Source: Flavobacterium sp. (GTDB lineage Bacteria > Bacteroidota > Bacteroidia > Flavobacteriales > Flavobacteriaceae). Taken from it: DNA of 31,878 nucleotides. This document shows, in pieces, positions 1-6,949 of the stretch (its first letter is position 1; each line of letters starts with the position of its first letter). A model generated the notes under the pieces. The model was given only the letters and a program-made list of their open reading frames with translations. It made no database searches and was not told the origin of the DNA. The stretch is taken from NCBI RefSeq assembly GCF_030146175.1, contig NZ_JASLCE010000076.1, positions 1 to 31,878 of the forward strand, given 5' to 3'. A program made the translations under genes and the position numbers.

Positions 1-78
1 GCTCACTTCCGTTCTAATTATTTTCAGCCGCACACGTTATTGTTCCAATAAAAAAAAGAGACTCAGCCTTGAATCTCC

Positions 79-777
79 TTAACAAATCAACAACAACCGG
101 TATTCCCCTTCGTTTTCTATTGGTGCTCTATGAATACAAGGTAGCACTTGTTGTTTTGGATGATCAACGGCCAATCGCCAAAGATGTCCAATCCCTAAAT
201 TAACCGGTTCTGCATTCGCATGTAACTGATAATGCAAATCAAAATAATTTTCCTTTAAAAAGTCCTCAAACCCTTCCGGCGGTCCATCATAGAGCTCACC
301 TAGCTTTGTTCGGATTTCCGGAATCAGAATTTTTTGCGTGGCTTGCGTATTCGGAACAATATCACTTGCCGCTCCGTGATACGTACATAGAAAAGTATCT
401 GTTGCAATGGGTGAACGATCTACATGAAACGAATAGACATCCGTCGCTATAAAATCAAACTCCTCATCACGCTCATAACACTTGAGTAAATTAAGAGAAG
501 GCGAAGCGCCAAAATCGGTTAATAATTGTAAATCGTTTAAAATTATTTCCCTGGCTCTACTTCCCTTTTCCGATAGTTGGAGCGCGATTAGATCTTCAGG
601 AGAAACTTCCGTTATATTTTCTTTTAAAGATAAGCGCGCTACAATTTCGTTAAAATCGCCATCCAAATTTCTGTACCAGCATAGCGCATTCGTTTCTCCT
701 TTAAAATCAGTATGTGCAAGCTCATAGAAATCCGCCACTACTCCTATTTGCCGGTTTTCAGAAAATATATTACTCAT
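79..777 (-). CDS. DUF1826-like protein, possible Fe(II)/2-oxoglutarate oxygenase fold
   Basis: A 232-residue soluble protein with no signal peptide or membrane segment. The pattern resembles DUF1826 proteins: a central FHVDRSP block followed by LCTYHG (residues 117-134), and a C-terminal IHRAP...RLLLIC block (215-232). Read as a metal site, H118 and D120 (HxD) plus the distal H216, with R227 eleven residues later, would match the facial triad and 2-oxoglutarate-binding arginine of Fe(II)/2OG oxygenases; this is inference from spacing only. The substrate is unknown. It is transcribed alone. A TAATTTTG -7 element lies 37 nt upstream of the ATG. The next gene upstream on this strand ends about 265 nt away behind a terminator. 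The family call is moderately sure; the enzymatic role is a guess. Confidence 0.6.
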   Translation of the reverse strand: MSNIFSENRQIGVVADFYELAHTDFKGETNALCWYRNLDGDFNEIVARLSLKENITEVSPEDLIALQLSEKGSRAREIILNDLQLLTDFGASPSLNLLKCYERDEEFDFIATDVYSFHVDRSPIATDTFLCTYHGAASDIVPNTQATQKILIPEIRTKLGELYDGPPEGFEDFLKENYFDLHYQLHANAEPVNLGIGHLWRLAVDHPKQQVLPCIHRAPIENEGEYRLLLIC

Positions 778-813
778 AACACAACAGTAAGAAGCTAATT
801 ACTTCTTGCATTA

Positions 814-821
814 CAAAATTA
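814..821 (-). promoter_or_regulatory. Candidate -7 promoter element for the DUF1826-like gene
   Basis: On the minus strand this reads TAATTTTG, a perfect match to the Bacteroidota -7 consensus TAnnTTTG, 37 nt before the ATG. No clear TTG box is seen 19-21 nt further upstream, so only half of the promoter is supported. Confidence 0.35.
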
Positions 822-956
822 TACAATAGTAATCAGCTATGGAATCCTTATAGCCATAAACTTTTGAAGGGAGCAATCCAAGGCTAAAAAATCATTACAA
901 AACATAGACATTAAACAAAAGAAGCCTGTTTATGAACTGTCGGTTATTATTTAGCA

Positions 957-990
957 TAAAAAAACTCCGGCTTTTACCGGAGTGTTATTT
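957..990 (-). terminator. Intrinsic terminator of the RCC1-repeat gene
   Basis: A 7-bp GC-rich stem (ACTCCGG at 965-971 with CCGGAGT at 978-984, 6-nt loop) is followed on the minus strand by a run of T (the A-tract at 958-965). It lies about 55 nt beyond the RCC1 stop codon. The plus-strand side has only a weak T-rich tail, so the orientation is minus. Confidence 0.75.
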
Positions 991-1042
991 TTAAGATATA
1001 CTGTCTTTATACAAGCTGTCAGACCAATAATAATCTGTAAAA

Positions 1043-2419
1043 TTATTCTTTAACAAAGGTGCGATTGATCATACCCAAGCTTGTGTTTATTTTAAGAAAA
1101 TAGATTCCGGTATTTAATTCGGATACATCAAAAGTCTGATGATTACCGGAGCTTTGATCTGTTTTCACCAATTGTCCTAAACTATTATAAACGGCCACCG
1201 AAAGAACATCAAGAGCTGTATCGGATTCCAATTTAAAATACCCTTTAACCGGATTCGGATACATCTTAAGATCGTCTTTAGCCAAAACCTCAGGAGTGCT
1301 CAACACAGGATTACAGTCTACCGCTATTGGAGCAAAACTGTTATTTAGTGTTCCATTACCAAACATTCCAAATGTATTTGTTCCCATTGCCCATAAATCA
1401 CCATTGGCCTTTAATCCTAATGTATGTCTGAAACCGTTTGTTATAAACTGCCAATCCGTATCTGTTCCGATAAGCATAGGAAAATGAATTGTATAATTTA
1501 CGCCACCTCCTAATTCTCCAAATCGGTTTCTTCCCCAAGCCCACAATGTTCCATCGGATTTGATTGCAAAAGAATCTTCATTTCCGGCAAACACAGATAC
1601 CCAATCCGTCGCATCTGTTACTCTTACAGGAGAAGAAAATTGTGCCTGAAAAGGATAAGCTCCTACCTGACCATAAAAATTACTTCCCCATCCCCATAGT
1701 ACACCTGTATTTTTTAAGGCCATAATATGGAATTCACCCGCTGCTATTGAATTCCAATCCGAATCCAATCCAATCCGGATAGGCGTGAGACTAACATTCG
1801 GAGTACTTCCGGAATTAAACTGACCATAATTCGGCTTACCCCATCCATATAGTTTACCGTCATTTTTCAAACCAAAAGTCACGTCAGTATTTACCGCGAT
1901 GGATTTCCAATCTGTATCCTGTCCAATTTGCACCGGAACCATACTGGGAGAAGTTGTTCCATTACCCAACTCCCCATACGAATTTATACCCCATCCCCAT
2001 AATGTCCCATCTGTTTTTATCCCAAAAGTTACATAATAAGAACCGGTGATTGTTTTCCAATTAGTATCAGTACCAACCTGCATCGGAGTCAAAACGGTAT
2101 TTGTCGTTCCGGTACCTAATGTTCCATTCACATTATACCCCCATGCCCATAGTGTTCCATTGGTTTTAACAGCTAAACTTCCTAATCCTGCTGCGGAAAC
2201 GGTTTCCCAATCGGCATCGACACCAAGTTGAACCGGTATCCTTTTATCTATCAACGTACCATCGCCCAATTGACCGGAAGCATTATTTCCCCAGGTCCAT
2301 AAGGTCCCATCGGATTTAATACCGATACTATGATGGTATCCATTGGCAATTGTTTTCCAGCATTGTGCGTTTATTACAATAGTAACAAGAAGTAATAATA
2401 GAGTAAATTTTTTTTTCAT
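1043..2419 (-). CDS. Secreted RCC1-repeat beta-propeller protein with type IX sorting domain
   Basis: A 458-residue exported protein. Residues 1-18 form a signal peptide (MKKKF, then a leucine-rich core, ending INAQ). Seven RCC1-type repeats of about 50 residues follow (about 20-370), each with a WxWGxNxxGxLGxGT-like core and a preceding DTDW motif. Seven repeats are what a closed seven-bladed propeller needs. Residues about 385-458 are a Por/type IX secretion C-terminal sorting domain: YPNPVKG start, VYNSLGQLVK, then LNTGIYFLKI and a basic end. The protein is therefore expected to be moved across the outer membrane by T9SS and either released or anchored. RCC1 propellers bind proteins or other ligands, and nothing here shows which. 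It starts 57 nt after the sulfatase gene on the same strand, so co-transcription is possible. Confidence 0.9.
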   Translation of the reverse strand: MKKKFTLLLLLVTIVINAQCWKTIANGYHHSIGIKSDGTLWTWGNNASGQLGDGTLIDKRIPVQLGVDADWETVSAAGLGSLAVKTNGTLWAWGYNVNGTLGTGTTNTVLTPMQVGTDTNWKTITGSYYVTFGIKTDGTLWGWGINSYGELGNGTTSPSMVPVQIGQDTDWKSIAVNTDVTFGLKNDGKLYGWGKPNYGQFNSGSTPNVSLTPIRIGLDSDWNSIAAGEFHIMALKNTGVLWGWGSNFYGQVGAYPFQAQFSSPVRVTDATDWVSVFAGNEDSFAIKSDGTLWAWGRNRFGELGGGVNYTIHFPMLIGTDTDWQFITNGFRHTLGLKANGDLWAMGTNTFGMFGNGTLNNSFAPIAVDCNPVLSTPEVLAKDDLKMYPNPVKGYFKLESDTALDVLSVAVYNSLGQLVKTDQSSGNHQTFDVSELNTGIYFLKINTSLGMINRTFVKE

Positions 2420-2476
2420 AATTAAACATAAATTAAATTACATCACACTACACCTTCCGGAAATCTCCTTATAAAA

Positions 2477-4399
2477 TTATTCAGCATATAATTTCTTATC
2501 GATAATACGAGCGTAATAATCCTGTACAAAGGCCTTACAAGCCACTTCAAGATCATCCATTTCCTTATTTCGGTTGCCGATCAGATTTTTCTCCAAACCT
2601 TTATCGGCAATCGCATAAAACCCGGTCGCTTTCTTACCGTCGAACAAACAGATATAATTACCGCGTTGGAACTGATACTGCGTTCCATTATAATTGATCA
2701 CAAACGGTTTAATCGCTTTTTCACCTATCAAACTTCTTCCCCAGCTACGGAACGGCTTATCATATCCGATCATATCCAATAAAGTCGGATAAATATCGAT
2801 TTGCTGCGCCAACTCCTTATTCTCTCCCTTCAGACTACCATCCGGTTTGTAGATCAGAATAGGCACCGCCGAACGGTTGATCACCTTAGCATATTCATCA
2901 TAGGCCACCTGATTACAATGATCGGCTGTGATTACAAAAATCGTATTCTGGAACCACGGTTCTTTTCTGGCCGCTTCAAAGAATTTTTTAAACGCATAAT
3001 CCGTATAACCTACAACCTGATGCATCGGCACCGTACCCATTGGAAACTTCCCTTTAAATTTCTCAGGAACCACAAACGGCTCGTGTGACGATACGGTAAA
3101 AATAGTTCCCATAAACGGTTGCTTTTTCGCATCAAACGTCTTTTTCATATATTGAAAAAACGGCTCATCCCATATTCCCCAGGAACCGTCGAAATCGGCA
3201 TCGTTATTATATTCCGTTTTACCATAATAGTGATCAAAACCTAATATATTTCCAAATCCAAGGAATCCCATCGAACCGTTTGGCGCTCCGTGGAAAAACG
3301 AGGTATCGTAACCTTCTTCTTTTAAAGTCGAAACCAGCGACTGGATTTTTTGTTTCGGATAAGGCGATGAGGTAAAGGCATCCTGAAAAGAAGGAATCCC
3401 GGCCAAAACCGAAGACATTCCGTGAATCGATTTACTTCCGTTTGCAAAAGCATTCGAAAAAATAAGACTGTGTTGCGCCAATGAATCGATAAACGGCGTA
3501 TAACTCACAAATCCCGGAATTTTAGTATCCTTATTAAAGGCACCGATATACTCTCTTCCATAACTTTCGGTTATAAAGATGACAATATTCGGTTTGGTTT
3601 TCGGATTATTACGATAGTGTTTAATCGGTTCCAATTCGCGTTGCACTACTTCCGGCGACACTAAATCCACCTTTTTAAAACTGGTGGTTCCCATAGTACG
3701 AATAACCGCAAAAGGCGTATTCAGTACAATATCGGCGTGTTCCGGTTTCGTTACATAGCGATTGGCATCCACAATATTAATCGGACGCGTACTCTTTTTA
3801 AAGTCACCACGGATTCCACCCACAGCCAGAACCGCAATGGTAACCAATCCTAAAATCGACGACACGAAGTATTTCACTTTATTTTCGTGTTGTACCTCTT
3901 TTACTTTTACCTTTTTATACAAATAAACCCAAAGGATCGCACACAGGAAGAACAACGCATATACATGCCAGTAGCTCACAATAAAGCGCGAAAACATATT
4001 TCCTTTATTCGATTCGTTTTTCACGATATCCATAATGGCAATAGTCGTACGGGCATAAGTAAAACGATAATAGATAAAGTCGACAAAATTGGTCGCAAAT
4101 CCAATCAGGTTACAAATAAAATACAGATAGAACAAAAACTTCTGATATCCTTTTTTAGTTGTAATCCATAACGGAAGAATCGAACAAACCACAAACAAGG
4201 CGTTGAGATACAAAATTGCCGCTGTGTCGAAAACCATTCCGTGATACGCCAAAGCCAGAAAATCGGAAACCGAATCCACCTTTAGCATTTTATAATTATA
4301 AGCAAAGAATAGCACACGGGCGATAAAGTAGAACACATACGCTAAAAACAGTCGGTAGAATAAAGCCTTATATTCCTGGATACGATAATTGGAATTCAT
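2477..4399 (-). CDS. LTA synthase family membrane sulfatase/phosphoglycerol transferase-like protein
   Basis: A 640-residue protein with an N-terminal block of about five membrane helices (about 14-35, 48-76, 86-110, 140-162, 176-195) and a large extracytoplasmic alkaline-phosphatase-fold domain (about 268-600). Visible metal or catalytic motifs are the ITESYGRE block with E278, the NGSKSIHGM block with a serine nucleophile candidate (S322 or S324), SSHEP (H439) and TADH (D493, H494). The spacing E278 to S322/S324 is close to that of the LtaS glutamate-threonine pair. In Bacteroidota, which lack lipoteichoic acid, such proteins probably transfer phosphoglycerol or phosphoethanolamine head groups or act as sulfatases on surface glycans; the substrate is not evident. 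It faces the acyl-CoA ligase gene divergently. Confidence 0.88.
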   Translation of the reverse strand: MNSNYRIQEYKALFYRLFLAYVFYFIARVLFFAYNYKMLKVDSVSDFLALAYHGMVFDTAAILYLNALFVVCSILPLWITTKKGYQKFLFYLYFICNLIGFATNFVDFIYYRFTYARTTIAIMDIVKNESNKGNMFSRFIVSYWHVYALFFLCAILWVYLYKKVKVKEVQHENKVKYFVSSILGLVTIAVLAVGGIRGDFKKSTRPINIVDANRYVTKPEHADIVLNTPFAVIRTMGTTSFKKVDLVSPEVVQRELEPIKHYRNNPKTKPNIVIFITESYGREYIGAFNKDTKIPGFVSYTPFIDSLAQHSLIFSNAFANGSKSIHGMSSVLAGIPSFQDAFTSSPYPKQKIQSLVSTLKEEGYDTSFFHGAPNGSMGFLGFGNILGFDHYYGKTEYNNDADFDGSWGIWDEPFFQYMKKTFDAKKQPFMGTIFTVSSHEPFVVPEKFKGKFPMGTVPMHQVVGYTDYAFKKFFEAARKEPWFQNTIFVITADHCNQVAYDEYAKVINRSAVPILIYKPDGSLKGENKELAQQIDIYPTLLDMIGYDKPFRSWGRSLIGEKAIKPFVINYNGTQYQFQRGNYICLFDGKKATGFYAIADKGLEKNLIGNRNKEMDDLEVACKAFVQDYYARIIDKKLYAE

Positions 4400-4531
4400 A
4401 TAAAAGTTACAAAATCAAAATTATAAAGGAATCAAAATTACAAAATTACCGATACCGCTTCCACAATTATGAATTTTAAATTTTTTGATTTGAGTTTTTT
4501 TTATAATTTGCAGTAACTAAATGCGCAAAAC
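4400..4531. promoter_or_regulatory. Divergent AT-rich promoter region with repeated -7-like boxes
   Basis: The region lies between the sulfatase (-) and the acyl-CoA ligase (+). On the minus strand the octamer TAATTTTG, a perfect TAnnTTTG match, occurs three times: two direct tandem copies at 4433-4440 and 4441-4448 and one at 4416-4423. Toward the ligase gene a TATAATTTG sequence at 4502-4510 is a near match to the -7 element, 22 nt before the ATG. No correctly spaced -33 box is convincing for either gene. Confidence 0.35.
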
Positions 4532-6310
4532 ATGACTGACGTTACACGTTTATTTGATTTTCCATACTATCAACTGGAAAAATACAACCTGCCGGATGCC
4601 TTGGTAACCAAATATAATGGAGAATGGATTAAGACTTCTACCAAAGAATATCTGGATAAGGCCAATGCACTTTCCAGAGCACTATTGCGAATGGGAATCC
4701 AGAAAAACGATAAAATTGCAATTATCTCGTCCAATAACAGAACGGAATGGAACATTACCGATATTGGAGTTTTACAAACCGGTGCTCAAACTGTTCCGGT
4801 CTATCCAACCATTTCCGAAGAAGATTACCAATATATATTAGGTCATTCCGAAGCGCAATACTGCTTTATTTCCGATATCGAGGTTTTTAATAAGATAAAT
4901 GCGATTCGTCACAATGTACCTTCCTTAAAAGAAATCTACTCCTATAATGTAATAGACGGTTGTAAAAACTGGTCCGAAGTTTTGGAATTAGGAAAAGACG
5001 AAAGCAACCAACAGGAAGTTGAAGACCGAAAAAATAGTATTGTCACCACCGATTTAGCAACTTTAATCTACACTTCCGGAACAACGGGAAGACCAAAAGG
5101 CGTTATGCTAAGTCACCAAAATATCGTTTCGAACGTATTGGCCAGCTCGGTACGCGTACCCTTACGAGCCGGAAGCACACGCGGATTAAGCTTCTTACCC
5201 GTTTGTCATATTTTCGAAAGAATGATTTTATACCTATACCAATATTACGGAATCTCCATCTATTTTGCCGAAAGCATCGATAAGATGAGCGATAACCTAA
5301 AAGAGGTAAAACCACATGTAATGACAGCTGTTCCGCGTTTACTGGAAAAAGTTTACGATAAAATCTACGCCAAAGGAGCCGATTTAAGCGGTATCAAGAA
5401 AAAACTGTTTTTCTGGGCGATCGATTTAGGACTGCATTATAAGCCGTATGGTGAAAATGGTTGGTGGTATGAAAAGAAACTATCCATTGCCCGCAAACTG
5501 ATCTTTAGCAAATGGCAGGAAGGTTTAGGCGGACAACTGGAACTAATGGTTTCCGGTAGTGCTGCTTTACAACCGCGACTAACCCGTGTTTTTGCCGCAG
5601 CCGGAATTCCGATTATGGAAGGCTACGGATTAACCGAAACATCTCCGGTAATTGCCGTAAATGATCAACGTAACCGCGGATTCAAAATTGGCACCGTTGG
5701 AAAAGTACTGGACAACCTGGAAGTAAAGATCGCCGAAGATGGCGAAATCTTATGCAAAGGCCCAAGCATTATGATGGGCTATTATAAAGATGACGAAAAA
5801 ACCGCAGAAGCGCTACAGGATGGCTATTTCCACACTGGCGACATCGGAGAGATCGACAGCGAAGGTTTCCTTAAAATAACCGACCGTAAAAAAGAGATGT
5901 TCAAAACATCCGGCGGAAAATACATCGCGCCGCAGATTATCGAAAACACCATGAAGCAATCCCGTTTTATCGAGCAGATCATGGTAATTGGTGATGGCGA
6001 AAAAATGCCGGCGGCGTTTATTCAGCCAAGTTTCGACTTCCTTAAAGAATGGGCAAGCCGAAAACACCTTGCTATAGGAACCACCAATGAAGAGATTGTA
6101 GCCAACGAACAGGTTATCGAACGAATCAAAGAAGAAGTCGATCATATCAATAAAAAATTCGGTCATTGGGAACAAATCAAAAAATTTGAACTCACCGCAA
6201 ATGTCTGGTCTATCGATGGTGGCGAACTCACACCAACGTTAAAACTCAAAAGAAAGATCATCAAAGAGAAATACCAGAATCTCTATGATAAAATCTACCA
6301 GAACTCTTAA
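4532..6310 (+). CDS. Long-chain fatty acid--CoA ligase (AMP-forming)
   Basis: A 592-residue adenylate-forming enzyme that activates fatty acids to acyl-CoA with ATP, the entry step of beta-oxidation. Visible ANL-superfamily motifs, in order: the P-loop-like YTSGTTGRPKG around residues 180-190; YGLTETSP (about 365-372), the adenine-binding A5 motif; YFHTGDIG (about 431-438), the A7 motif; TDRKKEMFKTSGGKYIAP (about 450-467), the hinge and A8 region; and a C-terminal lysine-rich segment holding the A10 lysine. Length and the long insert between A3 and A5 fit the bacterial FadD15/ACSL-like group rather than short-chain ligases. No membrane segment is obvious. It ends in a strong terminator and sits directly before the fad operon, which supports a catabolic role. 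Confidence 0.92.
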   Translation: MTDVTRLFDFPYYQLEKYNLPDALVTKYNGEWIKTSTKEYLDKANALSRALLRMGIQKNDKIAIISSNNRTEWNITDIGVLQTGAQTVPVYPTISEEDYQYILGHSEAQYCFISDIEVFNKINAIRHNVPSLKEIYSYNVIDGCKNWSEVLELGKDESNQQEVEDRKNSIVTTDLATLIYTSGTTGRPKGVMLSHQNIVSNVLASSVRVPLRAGSTRGLSFLPVCHIFERMILYLYQYYGISIYFAESIDKMSDNLKEVKPHVMTAVPRLLEKVYDKIYAKGADLSGIKKKLFFWAIDLGLHYKPYGENGWWYEKKLSIARKLIFSKWQEGLGGQLELMVSGSAALQPRLTRVFAAAGIPIMEGYGLTETSPVIAVNDQRNRGFKIGTVGKVLDNLEVKIAEDGEILCKGPSIMMGYYKDDEKTAEALQDGYFHTGDIGEIDSEGFLKITDRKKEMFKTSGGKYIAPQIIENTMKQSRFIEQIMVIGDGEKMPAAFIQPSFDFLKEWASRKHLAIGTTNEEIVANEQVIERIKEEVDHINKKFGHWEQIKKFELTANVWSIDGGELTPTLKLKRKIIKEKYQNLYDKIYQNS

Positions 6311-6322
6311 AAAAATAAAGAT

Positions 6323-6350
6323 ACTCCTCATACCCGAGGAGTTTTTTTTT
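6323..6350 (+). terminator. Intrinsic terminator of the acyl-CoA ligase gene
   Basis: A perfect 7-bp stem (ACTCCTC at 6323-6329, GAGGAGT at 6336-6342, 6-nt loop) is followed directly by eight T, 12 nt after the stop codon. Confidence 0.88.
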
Positions 6351-6378
6351 ATTTAACTTAAAATTAATTCAACAGTAT

Positions 6379-6409
6379 TATGCATGCATAGTATTTTTTT
6401 GTATATTTG
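6379..6409 (+). promoter_or_regulatory. Promoter of the MarR-fad operon with a palindromic operator candidate
   Basis: TATATTTG at 6402-6409 is a perfect -7 element 17 nt before the MarR start codon. The expected TTG -33 box is absent. In its place, immediately upstream of the -7 element, is a perfect 12-bp palindrome (TATGCATGCATA, 6379-6390). MarR dimers bind such short palindromes and block polymerase, so this is a natural autoregulatory operator. Assignment to this MarR protein rests on position alone. Confidence 0.6.
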
Positions 6410-6425
6410 AAATCACTGAAGAAAA

Positions 6426-6878
6426 ATGAAAGATAAAACAATTGATTATGTTTTACGCGCAACCTGGCAGGCTGTTGCACGAATGTACAACGAAGAGGCG
6501 ACCAAATACGGCGCCACGATGGCTACAGGATTTGCATTATTGAGCATCGATCGGGAAAACGGAACGCCATCGACCGCTTTAGGTCCCAAAATGGGAATGG
6601 AAGCGACGAGTTTAACGCGAACCTTAAAATCGATGGAAGATAAAGGACTAATAATCCGTAAAAAAAATCCGGTCGACGGTCGCGGTGTTCTAATCTACCT
6701 GACCAAACTCGGAAAAGAAAAACGCGAACTTTCCAAAGCCACCGTTTTAAAATTCAATGAGACCGTAAAACAAAACATCAGCGAAGAAAAGCTCAACCAC
6801 TTCATGGAAGTTGCCGAGATCATCAACGAATTGATTTTGGATAAAACCATTTTTAATTCGGAAGAGGATTCTAAATAA
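6426..6878 (+). CDS. MarR family transcriptional regulator of the fad operon
   Basis: A 150-residue winged-helix repressor-type protein. The N-terminal helices (about 5-35) would form the dimer interface. The DNA-recognition helix and wing are at about 55-95, with the diagnostic GMEATSLTRTLKSMEDKGLI and RKKNPVDGRGVLIYLT segments; the latter is the MarR wing with its conserved D-R pair. It is the first gene of a run that continues into fadN, fadA and fadE (72-nt gap to fadN, no terminator). The likely role is acyl-CoA- or fatty-acid-responsive control of beta-oxidation, analogous in position to unrelated FadR regulators. The ligand is not shown by the sequence. A palindrome in its own promoter suggests autoregulation. 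Confidence 0.9.
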   Translation: MKDKTIDYVLRATWQAVARMYNEEATKYGATMATGFALLSIDRENGTPSTALGPKMGMEATSLTRTLKSMEDKGLIIRKKNPVDGRGVLIYLTKLGKEKRELSKATVLKFNETVKQNISEEKLNHFMEVAEIINELILDKTIFNSEEDSK

Positions 6879-6891
6879 TTATAGTACTAAT

Positions 6892-6922
6892 TGATTCCGG
6901 GTGATAAAATCGTTCGGAATCA
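6892..6922 (+). repeat. Inverted repeat between the MarR gene and fadN
   Basis: TGATTCCG (6892-6899) and CGGAATCA (6915-6922) form a perfect 8-bp inverted repeat with a 15-nt spacer, in the 71-nt gap between the MarR stop and the fadN start. It has no T-tract, so it is not a classical terminator. It could be an mRNA hairpin that sets differential expression, or a protein-binding site. Confidence 0.45.
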
Positions 6923-6949
6923 TCCAAACAAAGAAAACAGTAATTACAA

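Noticed and set aside
4414..4440. A possible short CRISPR-like array (10-bp direct repeats ATCAAAATTA).
   Set aside because: The repeats are far too short, only two copies exist, there are no spacers of regular size and no cas genes.
4470..4484. A 15-nt match to the inner part of the four-helix-bundle cassette arm in the sulfatase/ligase intergenic region.
   Set aside because: It is a low-complexity A/T string, single-armed, with no gene attached. Short matches of this kind are expected by chance in AT-rich spacers.
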